The notes below the pieces were generated by a model. The model had not been told where the DNA came from and did no database searches. It saw nothing but the letters and a program-made list of their open reading frames with translations. Below, piece by piece: positions 1 to 10,424 of a DNA stretch of 64,000 nucleotides (within the stretch, counting starts at the first letter, position 1; every line of letters begins with the position of its first letter). This DNA is from Gyrodactylus bullatarudis (Eukaryota; Platyhelminthes; Monogenea; Gyrodactylidea; Gyrodactylidae). The stretch covers positions 215,438 through 279,437 of the forward strand of contig SSNU01000129.1 in assembly GCA_012064415.1 (NCBI GenBank), written 5' to 3'. A program made the translations under genes and the position numbers.

Positions 1-244
1 AATGAGATATCTTTGGTAATTACAATTTAAAATAGACAAGAAAAATATTTTACACATTCTGATTATTAATCGGTGATTAAACAGAATTATAACACACCTT
101 TTACTATCATGATGATGGTCAATTAAAGTAAAATATCTCCTACTTGGGACGATAAGTTTATGCGCGGCAATTTTGTTCGGTACGCGCTCAGAATTACCAT
201 TTTTCAGTAGATTTTCCAACTTGCATGAAAAAAATTTGATTAAG

Positions 245-1050
245 CTATCCAATAATTACCTCTTCAATTTTAGCTTCTCTAGTTTGAATAATCTTTCTAA
301 GATTATCTATATCCAATTCGTATTTCTCTTTGGCTGTTTTGATTTTTGTTATCTCATTTTTAAGTTCGTATAGCTTTTCTTGATATTCCCTAATCGTCTT
401 GAGTTCTCTGGATAGAACTTCTTTCTCTTTACTTTTTGACTTGTAATCTGCTAATTTAATTTTAGAGAGTAAAAACTCTGTCTTCTTTTCATTCACTAAA
501 TCAAGTTGTTACTGATTGAAATATTTACTGATTTCAAGAGATTCAAATCTTGTCTTTTCCTTTTCAATTTCGTTCCGATGAACATTCACTTCGTGTGTGA
601 TTTCATTCATACGAAACTTTATATCCTGTATATATTTTTCATAATTTCCTTTAGACTTTTTAAGGTCTAACTTCAAAATTTTATTTTCCTTTAAAAGGTT
701 GATGTTCGCGTCTTTGTAAATTTTCAGCAAGCCTTGAAGATGTGAGAAATAGTCTTCATAATTAGCATAATTTTTATCAGAAACTTTTTTATAAAGTTCT
801 AGGGGTATAACTCTTTTAAAATACTCTTCTCTTTCATTATCGAATTCTTTCCTTGAGTAAAATAAAAAAAAACTTGAGCTCACAAAAGATTGGAATTTCT
901 CTCTTTGGCTTTATGCGATTCTTCAATGTGGAACAAATCCTCATCTTTTGTCATAGATGCAACTATTGTTGAAGCAAGTTCATTGATTTTTTCTTCCTCA
1001 ACATTATTTCCTATTGATTTTGTAATGATGGTTTTGATGGAACTTTCCAT
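245..1050 (-). CDS. Coiled-coil protein, three exons, possibly continuing left of the window
   Basis: I do not recognise this protein. Translation starts at the ATG read from 1050 and runs through exons 884-1050, 529-851 and 245-495. They are joined by GT-AG introns of 32 bp (852-883) and 33 bp (496-528); both joins keep the frame and remove in-frame stops. The predicted product of about 245 residues is very rich in Lys, Glu, Asn and Leu with heptad-like spacing from about residue 60 onward, so it is probably a long coiled coil. The stop at 245-247 may be bypassed: a GT lies just before it, a CAG-type acceptor follows about 40 bp later, and the frame beyond stays open to base 1. That extension is weak evidence in AT-rich DNA. 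No signal peptide or enzymatic motif is visible. Confidence 0.6.
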
Positions 1051-1414
1051 CTTTTGAATATGTATATAAATCTAGATCTTCTATGGACTAATAGGATAAT
1101 TTTACCATCACTAAAGTGACAATAATTTCATTCTGAACCTATTTACTCAGTAAAATTTATTTCTGATTTGTGATTCATAACCCCACATCATTATATTAAA
1201 CATACAAGAGTGAGTATAACAAAAATTGTTTTAACAATAACAAATTTGTTTTTTCAGATACGGTCCGTATCATACGGAGATATTATTCAAATTTAAGTCT
1301 CCATTGGATATCATATCATATCTTAACACAGGATATTTATCAAAACATAAATACTATTAGTATTATACTAATTAATAAGTGAATTCATAATTTACATCTT
1401 ATCATTAATTGATT

Positions 1415-1756
1415 ATGATTAAAAAGTCTGAAGTTAAAAGATACTTTGAAAAACATAAATTGAATGAGATATTTTGTTTTTTGAATGCCGAGCTAATGCT
1501 ATTTAAACCTAGTGATCCAATGAGTTTTATCATTGAAAGGCTAGAATTGGCCAAAGAGAATAAAGCAGACAGTTAATTCACTTTTGAAGATGCTCAATCT
1601 CTATTCAATTTGCTAAATCGAAATGAAACAACAATCTCTGTTCAAGAATTTGAGTATATTTTAAAATTACTTCAAACTAAAAACTTAGATGGTTTTTACA
1701 ATGATCCAAATAAAAGAATCGATAGAAATCGGTTTAATGATTTTTTCAAAAAATAA
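1415..1756 (+). CDS. EFCAB10-like RIIa-fold protein with in-frame TAA
   Basis: A 114-codon frame from ATG 1415 to TAA 1754-1756 contains one internal TAA at 1574-1576. Residues 1-45 match the RIIa/Dpy-30 dimerisation-docking pattern: YFEKHKLNEIF, then a Leu-rich helix, then a KPSDPMSFIIERLE-type segment. Residues 55-110 resemble a degenerate EF-hand pair (a SLFNLLNR helix followed by SVQEFEYILKLLQ). This layout is that of EFCAB10 and related ciliary proteins. The stop could be a nonsense mutation, or part of an 18-nt GT-AG intron (1572-1589) whose removal keeps the frame. It ends 2 bp from the tail of NAXD on the other strand. Family assignment is by pattern only. Confidence 0.5.
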
Positions 1757-1758
1757 AC

Positions 1759-2758
1759 CTATGATGTGTGTAAAAATTCGATTATTTTACTGGCTGTTAG
1801 GGATGTACCATGTTTATTGTAAGCGTTAGCAGCTGAATCCCTCATCTTGATAACTGCAGCAGCTGAGGCAGAACTGATAGGATTTTTCAAGTTATTTTTG
1901 ATTGCCCAATATATGTATACGGCAAGGATTCCGTCAAAAATATCTCCTTGACCTCCACATCTTTTGCATGATCCTCTCAAATTTTCTTGACTTACTTGAA
2001 AAAAAATATAAAGATATAAAATACTTGATCCAAGTTCCGGAGTAAATATGAGATCTGTTTGTCCTTTTCTTATAACGGTAGCCGAATCAAAGAATTCAGA
2101 CATCAATTTAATAGAATTATCTACGGAATCATTGCCATCTAAACCCTTAGGAAATTATGATTAAGTCAATTTACGAGATGTTCTGAGATTCGTCCAAATT
2201 CAAGCTTATTCGGGGTGAGAACGAAATTTTTACTCAATGTGATACTCTTCTTATTCCTGAGCAAGAAATTAATTCCGTCAGCATCTATTATGGTGGGGAT
2301 TTCTAGAGCCTTAATTTCTTTCAAGATTTCAATTAAATTTTCATCACATGGATTACGTCCTAATCCTGGTCCAAATACCACAGAATTCATTTTCTTGAGC
2401 CATCTTTTACAACTCTCAAGGTTATTTTCTCTATTAAATCAATTTAAAAATGGTTTACAGTATCGGAATAACAATTATGTCAGGACTATATGATTTAATA
2501 GGTACGGCGGCTGATTCTGGACAGAAAATGTAGCTTAAATCAGCTCCCTAGGAAGAAATTAAATTTAACAATTAACTATTTCGAGAGCAGATACTGCAGC
2601 GAAATATGGGGCTCCAGTGTATCTACACGAAATTAGAAAATAAACTCTCACTCAAAGCTACCACCAAATACTGCGATATTGCCTAGATCCCCCTTGGTTA
2701 AATCGAATGAACGCATCGGAATTTTTTCTAAAAAGGTTTTACATAACGAAGTGATCAT
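1759..2758 (-). CDS. NAXD: ATP-dependent NAD(P)H-hydrate dehydratase
   Basis: Repairs hydrated NAD(P)H by ATP- or ADP-dependent dehydration (YjeF C-terminal/CARKD family, ribokinase-like fold). Six exons: 2652-2758, 2577-2622, 2459-2547, 2175-2430, 2025-2145 and 1759-1994, split by introns of 29, 29, 28, 29 and 30 bp. Joined, they give the family signatures in order: KGDLGNIAVFGG, YTGAPYFAA, GADLSYIF, SYSPDIIV, VVFGPGLGRNP, PTIIDADGINFL, LTPNKLEFGR, KRCGGQGDIFDG (catalytic GGQGD region) and a C-terminal GTSLTASKI. The product is about 300 residues, close to the usual single-domain length. The start ATG at 2756-2758 leaves no mitochondrial targeting peptide, so a cytosolic enzyme is likely. 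Tail-to-tail with the EFCAB10-like gene. Confidence 0.93.
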
Positions 2759-3132
2759 TATGTTAGTCTTTTTTATATTTAGATTTCTATAATCAAGGTC
2801 TCAGAGATATGATGTCTCCAATGATTTAATAATTATTATTTGTATGACGGGATTTTATCTATATATTCAAACGAAATACTGTTGAATGAGTAATCTCTTG
2901 TTTAAATTAAGGCGATGTAGCTTTTTAAATATGAACTCAATTTTAACTTGGAATTTTTAAGTCTTAGTTATTTTTAATCTAAGTTTAACTACTATAGTTA
3001 GGCTACATAGTAGCCGCTACAACGTCTTACAAGTTTAAACAAAGTTTAATAAACATACTCTCCGTGAAGTTCTCTGTGAACCATCGACAAGTTAAAGAAT
3101 TGATCAAAAAATATTACAGAAGAGGGATCTTT
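2759..3132. other. Intergenic, nothing recognised
   Basis: AT-rich sequence between the NAXD start and the first transposon-like frame. No open frame, repeat or RNA gene is apparent. Confidence 0.4.
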
Positions 3133-3463
3133 GCAAAGAGATGATGAAATTGAAAATACGATGTATAAAGAAAAATATGACGATGCCTTTATCTCTCATT
3201 ATCTAGAAGAAAATATTTCGAAGGCTGAAGCGCGAAGAATTGGATTTGAAAAAGCCATAACGAGTGATTTGTTGGTTTAACTATTAAATCCATCCGATTC
3301 CTCGCTAATGGCTTAAGTGAGGTTAATTGACGCAGATGGGGCCAGAAGCAATGGACTACAGGTCGTTGACGGAGGAGAACTAAAGGCACTGACTTCGTTT
3401 AAAAGAGACCTCAGTAGAATTGACAGAACAGTCCTTGATGTTCCAGAAAGGTATTTGTGATCA
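3133..3463 (+). pseudogene. Decayed open frame, possibly Gypsy gag/pol
   Basis: One frame reads as plausible protein, with an acidic Lys/Glu segment and then FKRDLSRIDRTVLDVPERYL, but it is interrupted by three stops. It lies just upstream of the Gypsy-type RNase H remnant in the same orientation, so it may be part of the same dead element. No diagnostic gag or protease motif is visible. Confidence 0.3.
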
Positions 3464-3582
3464 ACAAAAAGGGTTTACTCCCGAATGAGCAGATTGAAAA
3501 AGCTGGCAAAACCGAACAACAGATCGGAGCTTCAGATGGGAGCGTACCAGCACTATGGAATATTCTGCAAGGATTATTCTTT

Positions 3583-3740
3583 GATTATAACGTTGTTCGC
3601 TTGCTACCTGACTATGTTGTCTTCTGGCTTGTATTGGACTATCTGTAGAAAATATTCTCTCCCCCTTTCTTTTTCTACAGATAGACCAATACAAGCCAGA
3701 AGATAACATAGTCAGGTAGCAAGCGAACAACGTTATAGTC
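3583..3740. repeat. Long near-perfect hairpin (67-bp arms)
   Basis: The arm 3583-3649 is the reverse complement of 3674-3740 at 64 of 67 positions, around a 24-base pyrimidine-rich loop (3650-3673). It sits between the two halves of the Gypsy-like remnant. It could be a foldback/MITE insertion or a hairpin arising from a short inverted duplication. No clear target-site duplication was found. Confidence 0.85.
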
Positions 3741-3749
3741 AATCTAAGC

Positions 3750-4335
3750 CGAACATCTCCCTGAAGAACTACTTTGTTCAAAATTATGAATATTCTTTGA
3801 AGTTAGCTAATTTATTCAGACTGCTGAAGAAAGATATGCCATAAAACTGAACAAACGCGATAAAAAGAGTCCTCATAGACATTGCTAAAGGCCTACTTAA
3901 ACACTGTGATCAAAGTCGTAATTTGGTACTAAGCACCGACGCATCGGGAAACGGATTGGGAGCGATTCTTTCATATAACGTCGAAATGAAGGAAGTCGTG
4001 GGGGTATGTTAGAAGATTGCTCAAAGAGGCTGAGCGACGTTACTCGAATATTGAGAGGGAAGCCCTGGCCATTATATATGGGCTCAGGAAGTTCTACCGG
4101 TACCTGATCGGTAGGAAATTCACAATCCAAACTGAACATGATCCTTTACAAAACATCTTCACTGAGGATACGGAGAATAGAAGGATCTCATCACGACTGG
4201 ATGGGTGGAGGCTGTGACTATCGATGTTCAATTTTAATATCAAGTACAGAGAAGGCCCACTCATGGCGCTCCAAGACACTCTGTCAAGGGTCAACCTGGT
4301 GGAGGAGGTAGATAGCATAGACGATTTCAAGGTAC
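3750..4335 (+). pseudogene. Ty3/Gypsy-type pol remnant (RT C-terminus and RNase H)
   Basis: Near 3800 one frame reads LANLFRLLKKD, the reverse transcriptase/RNase H connector of Gypsy elements. It is followed by VLSTDASGNGLGAIL (3925-3970), the first catalytic Asp motif of LTR-retrotransposon RNase H, and in another frame by ERRYSNIEREALAIIYGLRK, FYRYLIGRKFTIQTEHDPL and a degenerate FNIKYREGP...LSRV tail. Stops at about 3840 and 4010 and at least one frameshift show it is dead. No LTRs are identifiable. A hairpin interrupts the upstream part. Confidence 0.8.
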
Positions 4336-4559
4336 TGCCAGCTGTCAACTCACTCAAATTTCCTCAAACCAATCTCTCCTAACTCAAGATTCAATTCTGC
4401 TCAACCTCCACTTCCAGTCGGCCGTGTGAAACATGTATCCAGTCAAGATTGTGCTTCAAAATCAACTTTTGACAAATCTGTTAAACCAATTGAGTCTTTC
4501 AATAACCTGAATGTTCAAAAGTGTGAGTCTAATAAGTTTTTTCATTGATCATTCTGGGT

Positions 4560-5813
4560 TTCTTCTTTTAAATGCTCGATCGTTAAAAAATATTCTGATT
4601 TTTCCCATCTCCGTCCTCATCTTTAAATATTTTCCTTTCCATTATTGACCGTTTTTTAACTTCCGAAATCAAGACCTCATTACCAAGGCCTTTACCGGAT
4701 TGTTCTCAGCATGGTTTTCTATCGGGCAGAAATACCTCAAGTAATCTGCTCAGTTGTCTCGATTATTCCCTCCCCCTATTGAAATCAAAGTCTTATTTAC
4801 TAATCCATTACCTTGATATTTCCAAGGCTTTTGATAGACTAAAATTTTCGTATATTAAAAAAAAACTAATCATAAACCCTTTCATAATAAACCTCTCTAT
4901 GTATTTTTTATCCAAAAGGATGCAATATGTTTCCTTCAATGCCACTAATAGTAATCTCGTCAAGATAAATTATGGGGTTCCACTATTGGCCCTCTTCTTT
5001 TTAATATTTGCTTCGCTGACATTCATATTGAGGATATTAAGGGATATTGAGGGTGTCCTTTTAAAATATGCTGATGATCTAAAATTCATCTTTAGAATAA
5101 ATAATGCTTTTGACATTATTAAAATAAATCATAACTTCTCGCTTCTTAAAGATTCCCTTAAGACGATGGGGCTCTATATTAATGGAGATAAATGCAAAAT
5201 AATGCTCCCATCTGGTCTCCCTGCAACCCTCTTGGAATCGCTTCTACTTCCTGGAGAAATTGTCTCCTTAACTTCGGACCTAGGTTTCAGTATATCGTCT
5301 AGTTTAAAATTAAATCCACTTTTTAATCTCCCTAGAATTAATACCATTATTTATTCTATTAAGAAATTCTCTAAATCCAGTGATGTAAGACTAAAAGCTT
5401 ACAAATCACTGGTTTTTCCACTTTTTGACTATATTTTCCCTCTTTTACCTAATTTAAATAACGCTCAGTGCCTAACCATTGAACGAGTTCAATATAGGTT
5501 TTTACATTCTCTATTCCCTCATATCGACTCGTATAATGCATTAATCTCGGTCTCAGGTCTTAACCCTCTTTGGGTCCGGAGATATGCCTTTTTAGTCAAA
5601 AAATTCTCGGAGTCTTATTCTCTCTCTAATAATAATTATTATCTGAGAAATTCTAAATATGACCCGAATTACTTATTATCTTTTTATAATTTAATTTTTT
5701 CAAAATATGAATTATCTGATTGTGATGACTTGACCAATCTTAAATTGATCATGTCTCACATCAGGCTAAAAATTGATTACTCTAAGTCTTTGCTTTATTC
5801 CTATCTTCATTAA
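4560..5813 (+). mobile_element. Non-LTR retrotransposon, family 1, copy A (5'-truncated, decayed RT)
   Basis: A Jockey/CR1-like reverse transcriptase whose long frame runs 4779-5813; the same frame reaches back to about 4645 without a stop (DRFLTSEIK...CSQHGFLSGRNTSSN). Recognisable RT blocks are HYLDISKAFDRL, the YADDLKFIF catalytic box and LYINGDKCKIMLPSG, followed by the C-terminal YKSLVFPLFDY...ERVQYRFLHSLFPH...NPLWVRRYAFLVK region. The PQGS motif before the catalytic box is deleted (GVPLLALFF), and a frameshift lies near 4620, so the copy is inactive. No endonuclease precedes it, the normal 5' truncation of target-primed retrotransposition. A better-preserved relative follows directly in the same orientation. 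Confidence 0.88.
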
Positions 5814-5984
5814 CCAGATGATTTCGAATTTCTTGCAGATCCTAGTCTTCATATTACTATATTGCAATGTTTTACTATGTTTTTGATTTAACATTTTTAT
5901 TGAATCAGATAAACATTATTTTGTATTTGTATTTATCTACTATTATGTATTCAGATTCTCCTTATAAGTTGTATCTATACTTTT

Positions 5985-8531
5985 TATTTATTTTTAATAT
6001 AAGATTTATGTCTAACAAAAAAAAATATCGTTACTATCTAAGGATACCTTTATCAATATCAAAAATATCTTGGAAAACTATAGACCTTCGATGTTTTTTA
6101 TTACCGAATCCTGGCTCAATCCATTTGTTTCCAATTCTTTAATTGATATTCCTGACTATCTATTACTTAGGGCCGATCGACTTGATGCTACTGGTGGTGG
6201 TGTTTGTATTTACATTCATGACTCTATTAAGATTTTATCTTACAAAATTTTAAATGTACCACTTCAACTAATTTATCTGGACATACTATTGAATAATTCT
6301 AAATGCTCTTTTATTTTGTTGTATAAACCACCTATAACGAGTAAATATTTTGTTACGAACGATATTCTCTGTTATCACCTTTCAAAAATTTTTAACTCTC
6401 CTGGAAATTCCCTAACCATTCTTGGTGATTTCAATTTTCTTACGTTAAATAACCTTCCGGAGATCCCCTCTGTTCTTGAAGAACTACTCATTAGTTATAA
6501 TCTTCATCAGATTGTGTCCTGTCCTACCCGCAATGAAAAAATTTTAGACTTGATTTTCTCTAACCTTTATCATAACGCTTCGTCACATACTGTTCCCTTT
6601 TCAGATCACAATTTATTATTTTTCAACATTTCATTATCTAATCATTCTATGTTTTATCAAAAAATTAAAAAAGTTGTGGACTTTGATAAATGTAACAATT
6701 TAATTTAAAAATTTTCCTCCCTCATCTTCAATAATAATATTTTCAATAGCCAAATGTTTTACTCCATTTTAGTAAAAGCATCTAGAATTACTGTTAACTC
6801 CAAGAAATTCTTGAGCCATAACCTAAATCTAGACTTAATATCCCTTCAAGCTTTTGAAAATATTGTTACAGCAGATCTTAAGTCCAACCCCCAAAGGTTG
6901 GTCTAAGTTTAGAAAACTCTTAAATATAATATAATAATAATATTAATAAAACCTCCACTATTAAAAATTTTTCCGATCTGTCTGATCAATCATTTTGTAA
7001 TGAAATTAATAAATCTTTTTTAAACTCATTTAATAAGGTAGAAAAAATTTCTAACATTCAAACAAAATTCCCTCCTCCCATTATTACCCTATGCGATCTC
7101 AATATTATTCTCTCTTCCTGTACTAACAATAAAAGACTTGATGCTCATTTTAACTCATTCAATCTACTATCTAATTTATCCCCCAATTTCCGAATACATC
7201 TTGTCTACTTCCTAAATCGTTGTATAACCGAATGTTTTATTTCCGATGATTGGCTTCTAGTCAAAATAACCTCCATTCCCAAAATAAAAAATTATTCCAA
7301 TTATTCTGACCTAGGGCCAATTTCCTCGTTGAACATATTCCTGTCTATTCTTGATCGATATCTCACTGATGAGATCAGCAAATCCCTTCCGCAGCCTTTC
7401 CCAGATAAAACTCAACACGGTTTCCTTCCGGGAAAGAACACGTCTACCAATATTTTGGAATTTTTAAATTATTCCCTTCCCTTATTGCAAGAGTCCTCAT
7501 ACATTATTATTCATTATTTGGATATTTCCAAAGCCTTTGATAGACTTAAATTCTCCTACATTAAACAAAAACTAATTGAACTAAAAATAGATCCATACAT
7601 TATAAATTTAACAATGCTTTTCCACATTAAAAGAGTGCAATTTGTTCAGTTTAATAACACCACTAGTAATACATCTCCGATTAATTCGGGTGTTCCTCAA
7701 GGTTCTTATATCGGCCCACTTCTCTTTAATATTTGCTTCGCTGATATTCAGCTCCCCGGGGATTGTGAGGGTATCCTCGTTAAATTTGCTGACGATATTA
7801 AATTCATCTTTAATGTAAAAAATTCATTTGACATTATAAAAATCAACTACAACTTCTCTCTTTTCAAAGATTCTCTTGAGGCGATGGGGCTCTATATTAA
7901 TAGAGATAAATGCAAAATCATGCTCCCATCCGGTCTCCCTGCAACCCTTATGGAATCGCTTCTACTTCCTGGAGAAATTGTCTTCTTTACTTGTGATCTG
8001 GGGTTCGGTATTAATAATAACTTAAAAATTGATCCCTTTTATCAGTTATCTAAAATAAAATTCTCTATTTTTACAATTTTAAAATTATCAAAATCAATAA
8101 ACCTAAGGCTCAAGGCTTATAAATCCCTGGTGTTGTCTTTGATAGATTACAACTCTATTTTCTTGGTCAATCTTACTAACTCTCAAGCTCGTGAAATTGA
8201 AAGAATTCAAAGTAAATTTCTATATTGGCTCTTCCCCTTTTTAGAATCATATAATTCTCGGATTCTAGCCTCGGGTCTTCAGCCTCTTTGGGTTCGAAGA
8301 TATGCTTTTATTGTAAAAAATTTCCTAGCAACTTCTTCTCCGATCGAGCATAATTATAACTTTAGATATCAATCCTATAAAAAATCCTTTCTACTCTCAT
8401 CTTACGAATCAATCAACAATAAGTATAAAATTTACGACTGTGATAATCCTAAATGTTTAAAATCTATTATGCAGCATATTCGTAAGAAGATAGATTATAC
8501 TCATTCTTTCCTTTATCCAGATCTTCACTAA
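5985..8531 (+). mobile_element. Non-LTR retrotransposon, family 1, copy B (APE endonuclease + RT, broken)
   Basis: Nearly full-length ORF2. The endonuclease part (about 5985-6708) carries the APE-type motifs FFITESWL, LRADRLDATGGGVCIY, LTILGDFNF and a terminal PFSDHNLLFF. The RT (open from about 6950, best from 7329 to 8531) carries HGFLPGKNTSTNILEFL, HYLDISKAFDRLKFSYI, SGVPQGSYIGPLLFNI, KFADDIKFIF (catalytic FADD) and the C-terminal WVRRYAFIVKNF block. Damage seen: a frameshift near 6065, an in-frame TAA at 6706-6708, and a frameshift between about 6904 and 6950. No ORF1 is visible upstream. Clade assignment (Jockey/CR1-like) rests on motif style only. Confidence 0.9.
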
Positions 8532-9250
8532 AAACCAGAATGATTCTTTGAAATTATTTATTAGATTTAAATTTTATTATGTTCTAATAACATCTCAATG
8601 ACTTTGAACCATTTTTCTATGTACTCATTTTAATTCATTTTAAATACAGATTATTTTCTAACAAAAAAATAGAGTATGGAGCGACCCCTCTTTAGAATCA
8701 CAATTTAATTTTGCATCTTTCCGTACAGGTTTAGGAATATATTTCTTCTATAATAACATAAGTTAAGAAATTCTTAAGGAATTTTCATCCTTTAAATCTT
8801 ATCCTTACGTAAAATAATTGTTTTTTTATTTTACATTATCTTGTTTTGAAGGAAGCTACATCTTTGTCTTTATTTATAATTCAGATATGTTCGCAGTCTT
8901 CTCTTATTAGAGAAAAAATTATATTGAAAAAGAGGGAAGTCCAAGATTTTCACAAGAATAAGCTCTATTTCATTACATGTCATATATATAATTTTTCTGC
9001 TCTATTAAATAATTTCATTGGTCCTCTTTTAGAATATATGGATTGTACATTAGAAATACATCAGTTATGGGTTTCAATCATAATTATGAACGTACATAGT
9101 GAGTGATTACTACAATTAGCATGAAATGGGGAAGTAGGTTAATGTAATTACAGTTAGTTAGGTAGATAATTACCTAAAAAAAGATAATTAAGTTAAAAGT
9201 GAGTTTTACAGACAATTGTTATGATAATTGGGTGCAAATATCGTTTCTAA
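8532..9250. other. 3' flank of family-1 copy B plus repeat, no gene seen
   Basis: Contains the likely 3' untranslated tail of the retrotransposon (to about 8650), then one arm of a dispersed inverted repeat (8670-8775), then featureless AT-rich DNA. A short frame at 8846-9106 has no recognisable content. Confidence 0.45.
8670..8775 (+). repeat. Inverted repeat, copy 1
   Basis: The stretch beginning near TAGAGTATGGAGCGACCCCT and running to TTAAGAAATTC is found again in reverse complement at 11160-11062, continuing at 10457-10425, at roughly 90% identity by eye. The second copy is split by the hAT-like insertion. The nature of the repeat is unknown. Confidence 0.75.
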
Positions 9251-10190
9251 TTATTGAGAGGAGGAGAAATAGTTTGTAATCAATGGGGTTGAAGTGTTGA
9301 TCGTCGGCTGGGAACTAGAAAGAAGGGCTGGGTTCACTGTTCTCTGGATCCTGGTGGGCCATGGAAGTTTTAGCAAATTAACTACATTTTTCTGAATGCA
9401 CAAGCTGGGTTTCTCTTTGAGAATGAAGAAGGCTTCGACGGCTCTGAGCATGTGAAGGTTTTTCCCGGTTTGTTTGTAAATGATTGAGAAGTTGTCGGGG
9501 GATACTTCCTTCTTGCAACTTGCCTCGTGAAGTCTGACGGCTGTCTTCTTAGTGTACAGGTGTTCATCTATCCTTTCGCCAAGGCGGCGTGTTGTGTGTC
9601 CAATATATTGAGCCTTGCATGCACACTGGAACTTATAAACTACATGGGACTCTCTCAGGAAACTTAGTCTGTCTTTAGAAAGATTATTAATAAGTTTTCT
9701 AGTTTTGAAGACTACCTTCAGTTTTGCATCCGGATACGCTTCCCTCAGGGCTTCCGTTGCCTTTTTTCCTGTACGTTGCTGCTAACATGTCGCCTTTGAA
9801 TGGGACTGAAAGGGTTACTTCTGATGCAGCTTCTACGGGGAAAATACTAGCGACTAGATCTTCTACCAGTTTTTGTGGATAGCCATTGGCTCTGAACAAT
9901 TCTGTCATCTTCTCTCTTTCTTCATTCCAAACCTGGTCAGATACAATTCTTCTCACCCTCTTTGCCGTTGCAATGACTAGTCCTCTTTTCGTCTCAATTG
10001 GGGAATAGGAATTGTAGTTTAATATCTGACCTGTGTATGTTGATTTATGATGGATTCGTCTGGTCGTGGAGTTATCATCATTTCTAGAAATTTTAACATC
10101 TAAAAAGGGTAACTGATTGTCCTGTTGTACTTCCATAGTGAATTGCAACTTTGGATGAGCCTTGTTGAATTCATCTAGGCATTTCGCCCA
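9251..10190 (-). mobile_element. Penelope-like element, 5'-truncated, GIY-YIG endonuclease
   Basis: On the minus strand the frame 10190-9699 carries the end of the Penelope-type RT: FTMEVQQDNQLPFLDVKI, then HHKSTYTGQILNYNS (the LPFLDV and YTG...LN signatures). A frameshift near 9700 leads to a GIY-YIG-type nuclease (9660-9400) with VYKFQCACKAQYIGHTTRRL, GERIDEHLY and a downstream HEASCKKEVSPDNFSII segment. This RT plus GIY-YIG order defines endonuclease-positive Penelope-like elements. The RT palm is missing at the 5' end (junction near 10190), and the frame is broken at least once. The C-terminal frame ends at 9251. Confidence 0.88.
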
Positions 10191-10424
10191 GCTGAAAAAT
10201 CAAATTTGTAACCATTTTGAAGAAAAAATTATAATTCCAGATTCTAAGAATGTGCCTATCAGTATAAAAATAGCAAGCAGTCGGGGTCTGATGGAAAAGG
10301 TTACACGAAATGTAATACTACAACTGGATGTACGGTTAAATCATGCAAATTTAGAGGTTGAACATACTCTGAAATATCAAATGCTATAGCGGCAATAGCT
10401 GTAAAAATAAATTATAAAACACCT

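Noticed and set aside
1260..1300. Palindromic ACGGTCCGTATCATACGGAG as an operator or origin
   Set aside because: Short imperfect palindrome in intergenic eukaryotic DNA with no second copy in the window.
10195..10390. Plus-strand frame next to the Penelope element containing a Cys-spaced GKGYTKCNTTTGCTVKSC stretch
   Set aside because: The Cys-spaced reading is in a different frame from the longest open frame and stops quickly. It might be a relic of a Cys-rich transposon domain, but one short run of cysteines is not enough to call.
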